NCBI RefSeq assembly: GCF_039655775.1
Contig: NZ_JBBYXJ010000001.1
Coordinates: 1,532,001-1,596,000, forward strand
Origin: Iodidimonas sp. SYSU 1G8
GTDB taxonomy: Bacteria > Pseudomonadota > Alphaproteobacteria > SMXS01
Length of the DNA stretch: 64,000 nucleotides
Direction: 5' to 3'
Part shown: positions 55,401 to 64,000 of the stretch, piece by piece
How the letters are laid out: the number at the start of each line of letters is the position of its first letter
How positions within the stretch are numbered: position 1 is the first letter of the stretch
Notes under the pieces: model-generated
Database searches by the model: none
The model's input: only the letters and a program-made list of their open reading frames with translations
What the model was told of the DNA's origin: nothing
Position numbers and translations under genes: made by a program

Positions 55401-58400
55401 CTTCGGTGATGTTGCCAGCGTGATCCTGGTAACCGGTGCCCATCAGGACGACCGCGTCCACGTCGGTGTCGACGCCTTCGGCCTCGACCCACTCAGCGGC
55501 GGTGCCGCCCTTGGATTCGTCAACGTCCTTGGTGTCCGGATCGTCGGCGATGGCAACCAGCTGGAAGCCAGTGTTGCTGCTGGTGCCCATGTCGAGGTCA
55601 CCGTTCAGCTGCGAGCCGATTTCCATGACGAAGAGGTCGTCGCCGCCCTGCAGGGCCACGTCGCCGTTGATGACGCCCGGGGCGAAGTTGTGGACCAGTT
55701 CGCTGCCCGCGCCGCCGAGAATGGCGAAACGGTTGCTGGTCTGGACCGACGGTGCGCTTTCGTCGACTTCTTCGGTTTCTTCGTTGTCTTCGACCGGATC
55801 GGAGAACTTGTTGGCGCCGTCAATGAGGCCGAAGTTCACGATGACCGTGGTCAGATCCGACGGACCCGCGCTGGTGTCGATGGCGGCAACCGGATTGGCG
55901 CCTTCACCGTTGATCAGGTCGTCGAGCGTGACGACCGATTCATCGACATCTTCCGTGGCGGGATTGTCGACAACCGGGGTCGGAAGCGAGCCGTTGCTCA
56001 GGGGATCAACTTCCATGGTCCCGGAGTTCACGATGGTGACGACGCCGCCAGCCTCGCTGTCGGAGTACAGGTAGGCCGCTTCGCTACCGGTGATGAGGCC
56101 GGTGTTGATGACCGTGGTGTTACCACCGCCAGTCGATTCATGGAGACCGGCAACCGCACCCGAGATGGTGCCCCAGTTCTCGATCTTGTTCACACCGCCG
56201 CCGAACTCGACGCCGTCGCTGTCGGTGCCGGTGATGGTCGAGGCCGTACCGTTCGTCAGGGTCAGGCCGCTGCCCGCGTTGATGCCGTCTTCGTCACCGG
56301 TGATCGAACCGACGTCCCAGATGGTCTCGCCCTGGCTGTCCTCGCCGATGGGCTGCGAGTAGTTGGAGACCTTGGTGCCGGAGCCCGCGGTGATGCCATC
56401 GGAGTTGGTGCCGGTGATCGTGCCGCCGTTGTTGATGACGGACAGGCCCATACCGGTGCTGTCGATACCCGACCACAGGCCGATGATCGCGCCTTCGTTG
56501 TAGATGTCGTTGCCGTCACCGACCAGGTCGATACCGTCGCCGGTGGTGCCGACGATCGAGGACGCATCACCATTGTTCTGGATGGTGTTGTCGTCGCCAT
56601 CAAGCTGGATGCCTTCATCGTTACCGAGGATGGAGCCCGAGTTGACGACAACATTGTCGTCGCCGCTGACATCGACGCCGTCATCGCTGGTGCCGGTGAT
56701 CGAGCCGGCGTTGACGACGGTGTTGCTGCCATTGCTGATCGCCACACCGTCATCGGCGCCGAGGATGGTGCCGGTGCTGGTGTTGGTCAGCGAATTGCTG
56801 CTGCCGTTGATGTCGACGCCGTCGCCGTTCTGGCCGGTGATCGAGCCGCTGTTGGTGTAGACGCCACCGTTCGAGAACGCCTGGACGTGCACACCGTCGT
56901 TGTAACCGGTGATGCTGCCCGAATTGTCGAGCGTGGTGCCGTCCGCGGTGAACACGACGAGCACGCCGTCTTCGGTCTCGCCGACAATCGAGCCGTCATT
57001 GTCGATGTCGTTGCTGTCGCCCCACACGGAGACGCCGTTTTCGGCACCCGTGATCGAGCCACCCACCAGGTTGTCGAGGTTGTTGTCGTCGCCGACCAGG
57101 GCCACGCCCTCGTCGCCGGCGTCGATGGTGCCGCTGTTGGTGATGGTGTTGGTCGCACCGAAGACAATGATGCCGTCGTCATCGGCGAGGATATCGCCGG
57201 TGTTGGTGACGGTGTTGGTGTTCGCACCGGCCACGATCTCGATGCCGTCATCGCCGGCGTCGATGGTGCCGTCATTGGTGACAGTGTTCAGGTCGTCGGC
57301 GAGGCGGACACCGTCCGAACCGGCCGTAATCGTCGCGCCGTCCGAGTTGGTCAGGTCGTTGTTGTAGACCAGTTCCACACCATAGACGTCGGACTGGATC
57401 GAGCCGTTGTTGGTGATGGTGTTCTGCTCACCCGCGCTGATGCCGTAGGCGCCGGCTTCGATTTCGCCATCGTTGGTGACGGTGTTGCCGAAGTTGGTGC
57501 CGATACCGACGAACGCGGCGTCGATGGTCGCGCCATCGGCGTTGGTCACGGTGTTCGCACCGCCGAGACCGTCGACTTCAATACCGTTGTAGCCGGTGAT
57601 CGAGCCTTCGTTGACGATGGTGTTACCGTCACTGCCAACGATACCGGTGCCGTCACCGTTCGTGTCGGCGTCGGCGACGATGATACCCGTGTTGGTGACC
57701 GTGTTGCCGTCACCCACGACGATGCCGTCATCGTCCGCGACGATGGTCAGCGACGACGTGTTGGTGATGACGTTGTTGTTGCCGGCCACGATGCCGTCAT
57801 TGCCGGCATTGATCGTGCCGTCATTGGCGACGGTGTTTTCGTTGCCGACGACGATGCCGTTGTTTTCCACATCGATCAGGGCGCCGCCGCTGTTGGTGAC
57901 GATGTTCTTGTCGCCGCCTTCAATGCCGTTCCAGCCGGTGATAGTGCCGTTGTTCTCGACGCTGCTGTTCGAGCCGACAACGATACCGGTGCCGTCATTG
58001 TTCTCATCCGCATCGGCATTGATCGTGCCGTTGTTGATGATCGACATGTAGCCGAGGTTCGCCAGGATGCCGTCATCATCCGCGTTGATGGTGCCGTTCC
58101 AGGTGAACTCTTCGGTGACGTTCTTGGTGCCGCTATAGTTCAGCTCGATGCCGTCATCGCCGGCGTCGATGGTGGTTTCGTCATCGGTCTCGACCTCGTT
58201 CTTGGAGTTGCCGAGGTAGATACCGTCATTGCCGGCCGTGATCGCGACGCCGGTCAGGTCGACCGTGTTGAGCGAGCCACCTTCGATGCGCACGCCGTCG
58301 CCGCTGGCGTCGATGGATTCATCGACCGTGACGTTGTTCTGGTCGCCGGAGATCCACAGACCGTTGCCGCCGTCGGCGTTGATGCGCGCGACTTCGACTT

Positions 58401-61400
58401 CGTTCTGGTCGCCGGTGATGACGATGCCGTTATCTTCGGCGGTCACCTGATCGCCGATGGAGACGTCGTTGCCGTCGCCGGAGATGTTCACGCCGTCGCC
58501 GTCGGTGGCTTCGATGTCGTCGGCCACGGTCACGTCGTTGTCGTCGCCGCTCAGCGCGAGGCCGACATCGTCGCCCAGGATGCTGTCGCCAACGGTCAGT
58601 TCGTTGTTGTTGCCGCTGATGTTCGCGCCGTCGCCGTCGGTACCGTCGATGTTGTTGCCAACGTCGATGGTGTTGCCGTTGCCGGTCACGATCAGGCCGT
58701 CATCATCGCCTTCGATGTTGTTGTCGGCGGACACGGTGTTGGTGTTGCCGCTGATCACAACGCCGTCGACGCCCGAGATGTTGTTCGTGCTGGTGACGGT
58801 GTTGTTGCTGCCGGACACGTTGGCGCCGTTACCTTCGACGCTGGAGATGTCGCCATCGGCATTGACGGTGTTGCTGCTGCCGGAGACCTCGACACCCGCC
58901 TCGCTGAAGCCCGCGATGCTGCCGGTTTCGACCGTGTTGCTGCTGCCATTGACCGACACGCCCCATTCGCCGCTGCCGCTGACGCTGACATCGCCGGTGC
59001 TGACGTTGTTGCTGTTGCCGTCGATCAGGATGCCGCTGCCGTAGCCGCCCAGACCCGTATCGGCGGTCACGGCGCCATCGACCGTCACCGAGTTGGAGTT
59101 GCCGTCGATGTTGATGGCGTTGTCGCCGCCCGAGACGCTGCTGGCATCGACGATGTTGCTGTTGCCGTCGATCTCAAGGCCTTCGTAGACCGTGCCGGTG
59201 ATTACGCCGGAGTCGATCTGGTTGTTGTTGCCGTCGATGTAAACGCCGGTGCTGCCGACGATGCCGCCCGCCGTGACCGAGTTGGTGTTACCGCTGATGG
59301 TCGCGCCAGCATCCTCGCCATTGATGAAATTGGTGGCTTCGACGATGTTGCTGTTGCCGTCGATGTCGACGCCGTCACCCGTGGTCGAGTTGATCACGTC
59401 GCCCGAGGTGACGATGTTGCCGGTGCCGCTGATCTGCACGGCATCGTCATCACCGTAGATGCCGTTGTCGGCATTGACGTTGTTGTTCTTGCCGTCGATC
59501 TGGACGCCTTCGCCGGCGTTACCGGTGATCGCGGCGCCCGCGTCAACGATGTTGCTGTTGCCGCTGATCTGGACGCCGTCCCAGTCGCCTTCGATGTTGG
59601 AGCCGGCGGTGACTTCGTTCTGGTTGCCGGTGATGGTGACCGCGTCGGCGCCGAAGATGTCGGTGGCGCTGCCCACGACGTTGGACGAGCCGGTGATGCT
59701 GACGCCGTCACCCGTGCTGTTGCCGTCGCTGTCGCCATCGATGTTGCCGACGGTGGTGGTGACGGTGTTGTTGTTGCCGTTGTTGATGACAACGCCGCCA
59801 TTGGTGCCGGCAATGTTGGCGCCCGTGACGTTGTTGTTGCTGGAGTTGGTGATCACGACGCCCGGATCGCCGATGATGGCGCCGGTGGTGGTGACGGTGT
59901 TGTTGCCGCCGCCCGAGATGTCGACGCCGTCGCCGTTCGTGCCGGTGATGCCGCCAACGCCCGCGATGACCGTGTTGTTGGTCGAGTTCGTCAGGTTCAC
60001 GCCGTCATCAGCGCCGCTGATGCCGTCTTCACCGACGATGATCGAGTTGTTGGAGCTGCCATTCGCCGAGACGCCGTGGCCGTTGGTGCCGACGACGCTG
60101 TTGGCGGTGATGGTGTTGTTGATGCTGGTGTTCAGCTCGATACCATCATCGTCACCCTGCACCGTGTTGGCATTGATGACGTTGTTGGTGCCGCCGTTGA
60201 TCTGGATGCCGTCGCCGCCGCTGCCCGCGGTGGAGCTGATCGACCCGTTGGAGGTGACGATGTTCAGCGAGGCATTGTTGATCTGGAGGCCGGCGCCTTC
60301 GCCGCCGATGACCGAGCCGTCGTTGGTGACGATGTTGAGCGAGCCATCGAGCTGGATGCCGCCGCCTTCGCCGCCGGTGATGACGCCATCGGCCGTGTTG
60401 GTGACCTGGTTCTGGCTGCCGTGGATCAGGATGCCGGCGTTGGTGGCCGTGATCGTGCCGTTGTTGGTGATGCCGCCGAAGCCGCTGCCGTTCAGTGAAT
60501 TGGCTTCGATGCCGTTGGCGCCGGTGATCAGGCCATCGTTCACAACCGTGTTCTGGTTGTTGACGATGATGCCGCTGCCGAAGCCGCCTTCGTTGCTGTC
60601 ACCGTTGATGGTGGCGTTTTCACCATTGTAGACGTAGGTGAAGTTGCCGGCAGAGATGCCATGATCCCAGGCGTTGATGACGCCATTGCCAACGTTCTCG
60701 ACGCGCTGTTCAGCGCCGCCCTGAGCGAAGTAATCGAGAACGTTGCCGTTCTGGACTTCGATACCGTCGCCATAGGCGTTGATCGTGCCGCTGTTGGAAA
60801 TCAGCAGCTGGTTATCGACCTCGGCATGGATGCCGTCGCCGGCTTGGTTGGTTTCGGTGTCGATGGTGCCGGTGTTGGTGACGTTGTTGTCCGAACCGTT
60901 CAGCTCGATACCGTTGTTGTCGCTGTCTTCACCGGTGATGGTGATGACGCCATTGTTGGTGACGTCGAACTTGGAGTTGACCTCGATGCCGTCATCGCCG
61001 GCGTTGATCGCGCCGTTGACGGTGAGGACTTCCTGCGCGCCGCCTTCGAGGCCCGAGCCGCCGTTCACGCCGGTGGTGTAACGGATACCGTCGCCATCGG
61101 CGTTGATGACGGAGGTTTCGTCATCCTGATAGCCGCTTTCGCTGGCATCGCCATCGATGTGCAGCGTGTCAAACTGAACGCCTACGTCACCGCTCTCGAT
61201 GGTGCCGCCGGCATTGCCGATGTCGCTGTTGTGGTTCTGGACCAGCACGCCGATATTGCCACCGGTGATTTTGCCGGCATTGGCGAGATCGTCGCCATCG
61301 GCATCGGTGCCGTCGCCATTACCGTCGAAGTACACGCCGATATTGCCGCCGCTGACTTCGCCACCCTTGTTGATGGTGACGTCGTTGCCGCCGGCGAAGA

Positions 61401-63042
61401 CGTTCTGGCCGTTGACGATGATGGCGGTGCCGTTGGTGCTGATGACCTTGCCGTCGACGACGATGTCGTTGCTGTCACCGAACTGGTCGGCTTCGTTGAT
61501 CTGGATGCCCGGGCCGTTGGTGGACTGCACGACACCGTCCGACTTCACGTTGATGTCGGTGTTGTCGGTGCCGAGGCCGCCGCCGGAGACCAGGATGCCG
61601 CCGGTGTTGCCATCGACGGTGGCCGTGTCGCCCGTGCCGTTGCCGATGTTGATGTTGCTGCCGTCGGCGTCGTCATCGTTGATCTCGATGCCCCAGTCGG
61701 AGGCATTGATCTGACCGCTGTTGAAGTTCAGATCGATGGACTCGTTGGCGTCGATGCCGTCGCCGCCGACGCGATCGTCGGTCTTGCCGATGATGGTGCC
61801 GTCGATGTTGATTTCGGTACCCGTGTCGTCGGTACCTACAACGATGCCGTCATCGCCCGCCAGAATGGTGCCTTCGCCCAAGTTCAGCGTCGCGTTGTCC
61901 GCATCACCGCTGTTGCCAACGTCGATGCCGTCATCGACAGCGTCGATCACCTGACCGCCGCCGAAGTTGAGCGTCTGACCGTCATCTTCGAAAGACACGC
62001 CGTCGTCGGCACCAGTCAGCGTACCCTTGCCGTTCAACGTGACGGTGGTACCCACATCGTCGATGCTGATGCCGTCATCGCTGCCCTTAATGTCGCCAGC
62101 GTTGTTGATGGTAACCGTGTCGGCGCCGCCAGCGGCGATACCGTCGCCGTTGGTGCCTTCGATGGTCGCGCCCTTGGCGTTGCCGATGGTCGCAAAGTCA
62201 TCGGCGAAGATACCGGTCGCGCCCTTGATGGAGCCGCCGAAGTTGTCGACCACGTTGGCGCCGGAACCGGCGGTGCCGCCCTTCAGGTTGATACCCGATT
62301 CGTCACCCTGGATGGTGCCGGTGCGGGTCGGCGAGGTCTGGCTGCCGTTGGTGACGCTGTTGCCGGTGCCGTTGATGAGGATGGCATCGCCGGTGCCCGA
62401 GCTGATGACGCCCGTGCCGGCCGTGTCGGTGCCGTCGCTCTGGTTGACGATCTTGTTGTTGTTGCCGGTGACGTCGATGGCGTTGTCGTCGTTGCTGTTG
62501 CCGGTGGTCGAGATGATGCCGCCGCCGATCAGCGGATCGGATTTGCCGTCGCCCTTGGCGCCGCCGTTGAAGATGACGTTGCTGTCACCGACGATGGCGA
62601 TGGCGTCGCTCTGCGAGCTGGTCACCTGGCCGGGACCAGCGAACAGGCCACTGAAGTCCTCGAGAACGATGACCACGTTCTGGTTGGCGTTACCGTCGGC
62701 GCCCGCCGTCAGATCGATGCCCACGCCGGTGCCGCCGCCCGCGACGCCGATTTCCGTGAGGCTGCCGCCGACGACGATGACGTTTTCATCGAAGCCGTCC
62801 GCGTCGAAGCTGCCCGCCGTGTTGGTGCCGCAGGTGACGTTAGTATTGTCCGCAGCCGCCGTCGCCGGGGAGCAGGCCGCAGCCGCGTCGCCCGAGTAAC
62901 CCGTGATGTAGGTAACGGCCGACAGCGCGACCGCCACCATGGCGCCGCGCGTGACGAACTTCATGGGCGCGCTGGCAGTCATATCGACGGCGAAGCGCGA
63001 CACTGAGTTCAGCAGCGTGTTCTTTTCGTTGGAGAGATTCAT
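52474..63042 (-). CDS. Giant repeat-rich autotransporter (type Va), 3,522 residues
   Basis: An outer-membrane protein whose passenger is exported through its own barrel. Residues 1-56 are a long signal peptide (FVTRGAMVAVALSAVTYITG, then DAAAA). Next are irregular Asp/Asn/Gly-rich beta-helix sequence to about residue 870, then dense repeats of GNSNxV type to about 1600, then NTVTNxGTIxAGDDGI type to about 2340, then an acidic, less regular stalk to about 3230 carrying short recurring VDES motifs. The last 280 residues are a 12-strand-type barrel (TFWLSGSWATSD onward) ending SGGARISF with terminal Phe. Few cysteines; very acidic, so calcium binding is plausible. Probable adhesin or surface-layer-like function. 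GGGAG precedes ATG 63042. Confidence 0.92.
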   Translation of the reverse strand: MNLSNEKNTLLNSVSRFAVDMTASAPMKFVTRGAMVAVALSAVTYITGYSGDAAAACSPATAAADNTNVTCGTNTAGSFDADGFDENVIVVGGSLTEIGVAGGGTGVGIDLTAGADGNANQNVVIVLEDFSGLFAGPGQVTSSQSDAIAIVGDSNVIFNGGAKGDGKSDPLIGGGIISTTGNSNDDNAIDVTGNNNKIVNQSDGTDTAGTGVISSGTGDAILINGTGNSVTNGSQTSPTRTGTIQGDESGINLKGGTAGSGANVVDNFGGSIKGATGIFADDFATIGNAKGATIEGTNGDGIAAGGADTVTINNAGDIKGSDDGISIDDVGTTVTLNGKGTLTGADDGVSFEDDGQTLNFGGGQVIDAVDDGIDVGNSGDADNATLNLGEGTILAGDDGIVVGTDDTGTEINIDGTIIGKTDDRVGGDGIDANESIDLNFNSGQINASDWGIEINDDDADGSNINIGNGTGDTATVDGNTGGILVSGGGLGTDNTDINVKSDGVVQSTNGPGIQINEADQFGDSNDIVVDGKVISTNGTAIIVNGQNVFAGGNDVTINKGGEVSGGNIGVYFDGNGDGTDADGDDLANAGKITGGNIGVLVQNHNSDIGNAGGTIESGDVGVQFDTLHIDGDASESGYQDDETSVINADGDGIRYTTGVNGGSGLEGGAQEVLTVNGAINAGDDGIEVNSKFDVTNNGVITITGEDSDNNGIELNGSDNNVTNTGTIDTETNQAGDGIHAEVDNQLLISNSGTINAYGDGIEVQNGNVLDYFAQGGAEQRVENVGNGVINAWDHGISAGNFTYVYNGENATINGDSNEGGFGSGIIVNNQNTVVNDGLITGANGIEANSLNGSGFGGITNNGTITATNAGILIHGSQNQVTNTADGVITGGEGGGIQLDGSLNIVTNDGSVIGGEGAGLQINNASLNIVTSNGSISSTAGSGGDGIQINGGTNNVINANTVQGDDDGIELNTSINNTITANSVVGTNGHGVSANGSSNNSIIVGEDGISGADDGVNLTNSTNNTVIAGVGGITGTNGDGVDISGGGNNTVTTTGAIIGDPGVVITNSSNNNVTGANIAGTNGGVVINNGNNNTVTTTVGNIDGDSDGNSTGDGVSITGSSNVVGSATDIFGADAVTITGNQNEVTAGSNIEGDWDGVQISGNSNIVDAGAAITGNAGEGVQIDGKNNNVNADNGIYGDDDAVQISGTGNIVTSGDVINSTTGDGVDIDGNSNIVEATNFINGEDAGATISGNTNSVTAGGIVGSTGVYIDGNNNQIDSGVITGTVYEGLEIDGNSNIVDASSVSGGDNAINIDGNSNSVTVDGAVTADTGLGGYGSGILIDGNSNNVSTGDVSVSGSGEWGVSVNGSSNTVETGSIAGFSEAGVEVSGSSNTVNADGDISSVEGNGANVSGSNNTVTSTNNISGVDGVVISGNTNTVSADNNIEGDDDGLIVTGNGNTIDVGNNIDGTDGDGANISGNNNELTVGDSILGDDVGLALSGDDNDVTVADDIEATDGDGVNISGDGNDVSIGDQVTAEDNGIVITGDQNEVEVARINADGGNGLWISGDQNNVTVDESIDASGDGVRIEGGSLNTVDLTGVAITAGNDGIYLGNSKNEVETDDETTIDAGDDGIELNYSGTKNVTEEFTWNGTINADDDGILANLGYMSIINNGTINADADENNDGTGIVVGSNSSVENNGTITGWNGIEGGDKNIVTNSGGALIDVENNGIVVGNENTVANDGTINAGNDGIVAGNNNVITNTSSLTIVADDDGIVVGDGNTVTNTGIIVADADTNGDGTGIVGSDGNTIVNEGSITGYNGIEVDGLGGANTVTNADGATIDAAFVGIGTNFGNTVTNDGEIEAGAYGISAGEQNTITNNGSIQSDVYGVELVYNNDLTNSDGATITAGSDGVRLADDLNTVTNDGTIDAGDDGIEIVAGANTNTVTNTGDILADDDGIIVFGATNTITNSGTIDAGDEGVALVGDDNNLDNLVGGSITGAENGVSVWGDSNDIDNDGSIVGETEDGVLVVFTADGTTLDNSGSITGYNDGVHVQAFSNGGVYTNSGSITGQNGDGVDINGSSNSLTNTSTGTILGADDGVAISNGSNTVVNAGSITGTSDDGVDVSGDDNVVVNSGSILGNDEGIQLDGDDNTIQNNGDASSIVGTTGDGIDLVGDGNDIYNEGAIIGLWSGIDSTGMGLSVINNGGTITGTNSDGITAGSGTKVSNYSQPIGEDSQGETIWDVGSITGDEDGINAGSGLTLTNGTASTITGTDSDGVEFGGGVNKIENWGTISGAVAGLHESTGGGNTTVINTGLITGSEAAYLYSDSEAGGVVTIVNSGTMEVDPLSNGSLPTPVVDNPATEDVDESVVTLDDLINGEGANPVAAIDTSAGPSDLTTVIVNFGLIDGANKFSDPVEDNEETEEVDESAPSVQTSNRFAILGGAGSELVHNFAPGVINGDVALQGGDDLFVMEIGSQLNGDLDMGTSSNTGFQLVAIADDPDTKDVDESKGGTAAEWVEAEGVDTDVDAVVLMGTGYQDHAGNITEAEVLLVDDMLTVSDFYGDEETSNSAAVLTPALFASVPNMPLPAGTWNLNGQTTVDGTYLWTEIEIDTDGDGVTDDEASEWQISGTVGTVVNNGRLNVGGTILVETVVSVDDPDTADVDEGKSTYAWVNQKDAVLTSPVVDVKSGGILGGHGTIITNPGAAGGNGGVNLTGAVQGGDVTYYVGADDESFYAVNQPDESRGRLIVGTVDVQVLDDEGAPVLDEDDNPTYTKVAVDADGTKYPNVVLPASNSYEVFEGAFDLATDSPRYATLAPGDEIDRIGTLTVYGNVTMDGKVTGTTTYRTPVLDSEGDPVLDENDEPTYTDTKGRNVVTNWGSQFQADLKADGTGDLLNVKKTGTTKAIVGSIIDTTGLGTVDLITQDDKGAPTKGEPDGVNDFDFDDDDKKFDILVAGKGGPDGVPDGVEYKVSTVTDGAVIVDGRLDIRLDGQFADLVDNSQDAMIDDPNGPTGCGDDPDGADSCPQIPNPDYKVPDGIADVDSKGIATPLADFSKDAKVWDIIVAEGGVTGKFDEKGFDGGANDGAVVVRYAVADDPSTEEDETVTEQRVQLLKAYLQYLPDRVRIISIPDFAPKGETLNQVITGEYIDSFTAYGLNEDSLHAIVALVGTASDIPAALDALHPEWYNAFNEVGFTIARGAEQQAYIRTIEAQGLSGGKQNRVVMNVGDNSAVGQSGSDNRATFWLSGSWATSDVESNEGFLQYDYQTLTGYAGFDYLINPNFLIGILGGFGNTDVDFDGRTGEGDVDHWQVGGYLSYFTDTWFFNAGGGMGDMNIESDRDIDFGSSIGSISRVAHAEYDGDVYYFYGKGGYSFDTGNGFKITPEAGLTWAKVKQDAFEETGANEIDLIVDEQSVESLRATAQLRFSKTFRSGNGGGWMPYARVGVAHEFEDDLRPISSRFRAAPGTSFTVFGEVPRETTAIFGVGVTGKVSDAFTLFLDYSGEMGGNYSEHVISGGARISF
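56030..58250 (-). repeat. Autotransporter repeat block 2 (NTVTNxGTIxAGDDGI units)
   Basis: About 740 residues built from units of roughly 20-30 residues with the pattern N-T-V-T-N-x-G-T-I-x-A-G-D-D-G-I. Each unit fits one or two turns of a right-handed beta-helix with Asn/Asp stacks. The units differ enough in DNA sequence that they are not recent exact copies. Borders are approximate. Confidence 0.7.
58250..60440 (-). repeat. Autotransporter repeat block 1 (GNSNxV units)
   Basis: About 730 residues of units near 20-22 residues, consensus xIxGNSNxVxAxxxIxGxxGxGVxI, with the Asn-Ser-Asn turn encoded by near-identical codons each time (seen on the plus strand as recurring GTTGCTGTTGCC or GTTGTTGCC words). 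Borders are approximate. Confidence 0.7.
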
Positions 63043-63459
63043 CGATCTCGACTCCCTTTAAAGCGAAACAGCAGCGAAGACGTCCATAGCGGACGCCGCG
63101 GTTTTTAAAATCCGGGGCATTGAGCCATGACGCGTGTTTGAACACAACGTCAAAACGTTACGTCTATTCTTGAAACCCAAGCAGATTGGCTCCCTTAACC
63201 CCTCCCGGAGGCCGTTCACAGCAGCAGAACGTTTCCCGAACCCCACGGCGCCTAAGGCTTATGGCCCTTCGGTCGACGGTATTAATACGCCTCAGTAATG
63301 TCTGTTTGCAAGCCCCTGAAGCCGGGAAAGCTAAAAATTTTATGGAGTTAGCGGCGGAATTCCGCGACTTTCGGCGCGTTTTCGCCATAGTTTCGCTGCC
63401 GTGCGGTAACATGATGCAGCGGTTATGTTGCGGGAAAGACACACAAAGGGAGAATCTTC
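63043..63459. other. Intergenic region between divergent autotransporter and crotonase genes
   Basis: The only gap above 300 bases. I see no gene or RNA in it. It is less GC-rich than its surroundings in parts (for example around 63330-63350) and holds three palindromes: GTGTT-TG-AACAC at 63134-63145, AACGT-CAAA-ACGTT at 63146-63159, and GCGGAATTCCGC at 63354-63365. Both promoters must lie here; I could not fix a convincing -35/-10 pair for either. Confidence 0.6.
63134..63159. promoter_or_regulatory. Adjacent palindromes upstream of the autotransporter
   Basis: GTGTT-TG-AACAC is directly followed by AACGT-CAAA-ACGTT, about 92-117 bases before the autotransporter ATG, a position suited to a regulator site near its promoter. 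No regulator gene is adjacent. Confidence 0.35.

Positions 63460-64000
<541 letters not shown>

Noticed and set aside
52507..60498. A plus-strand open frame of about 2,660 codons lying entirely opposite the autotransporter gene.
   Set aside because: Its product is a monotonous Val/Ala/Asp/Gly-rich mirror of the repeat codons on the other strand, with no domain, no ribosome-binding site and no signal peptide. The sense strand has a clear signal peptide, repeats and barrel.
56000..62800. Regular short repeats that might suggest a CRISPR array.
   Set aside because: They are in frame within one large gene, the units are imperfect, and no spacers or cas genes exist.
60661..63006. A second long plus-strand open frame opposite the autotransporter N-terminal part.
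   Set aside because: Same cause: few TTA, CTA or TCA codons on the sense strand leave the reverse frame open by chance.

Overview
The window is GC-rich, densely coded chromosomal DNA from a Gram-negative bacterium, most likely an alphaproteobacterium. The evidence is the thrS-infC pair, a TonB-dependent receptor, an outer-membrane autotransporter, CTTGAC-type -35 elements, a CO-dehydrogenase-like molybdoenzyme locus and many SDR, crotonase, acyl-CoA dehydrogenase and EthD-type catabolic genes. No tRNA, rRNA, CRISPR array, transposase or prophage was seen. About 50 protein genes cover nearly everything; the only gene-free stretch above 300 bases is 63043-63459. I cannot place the genus from sequence reading alone.

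Layout. 0-5 kb: an NAD-binding epimerase-like protein, an alpha/beta hydrolase, a GT4 glycosyltransferase, and a minus-strand pair of a DUF898 (YjgN-like) membrane protein and an M48 peptidase. 5-8.5 kb: thrS and infC (infC apparently starting at ATA), then a HAD hydrolase across a two-way terminator. 8.7-15.3 kb: a Spinster-type MFS transporter, a TetR regulator with a candidate operator, a TonB-dependent receptor, an SDR, a DUF3237 protein and a membrane protein. 15.5-22.5 kb: a form-II CoxL-like molybdenum hydroxylase locus in two convergent halves, the large subunit, XdhC and a molybdenum-cofactor fusion on plus, and FAD subunit, 2Fe-2S subunit and CoxG on minus. A second TetR, similar to the first and with a similarly built palindromic site, follows. 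23.5-25.6 kb: glycerate 2-kinase and a tartronate-semialdehyde-reductase-like enzyme.

25.7-36 kb: secreted and envelope proteins (SYLF protein, a 28-residue membrane peptide, PPC-like protein coupled to an M13 peptidase, two small secreted proteins), a crotonase, a PAS hybrid histidine kinase and two tandem EthD-domain paralogues. 36-41.5 kb: chrA, a cyanophycin-synthetase-like ATP-grasp protein whose Mur-ligase half is degenerate and truncated, its neighbouring methyltransferase and a secreted protein. 41.7-51.5 kb: SDR and hydrolase, then a same-strand run of six genes (threonine ammonia-lyase, SDR, amidase, PaaK-like adenylating enzyme, enolase-superfamily enzyme, SAM methyltransferase), and an ACAD10/11-like acyl-CoA dehydrogenase. 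51.6-64 kb: a DUF1295 membrane protein, a 3,522-residue repeat-rich autotransporter and the first part of a crotonase cut by the window end.

The best candidates for undescribed biology are the CphA-like/methyltransferase pair (37.4-40.3 kb), the PaaK-enolase-methyltransferase operon (43.3-46.7 kb), and the giant autotransporter with short acidic motifs scattered through its stalk.
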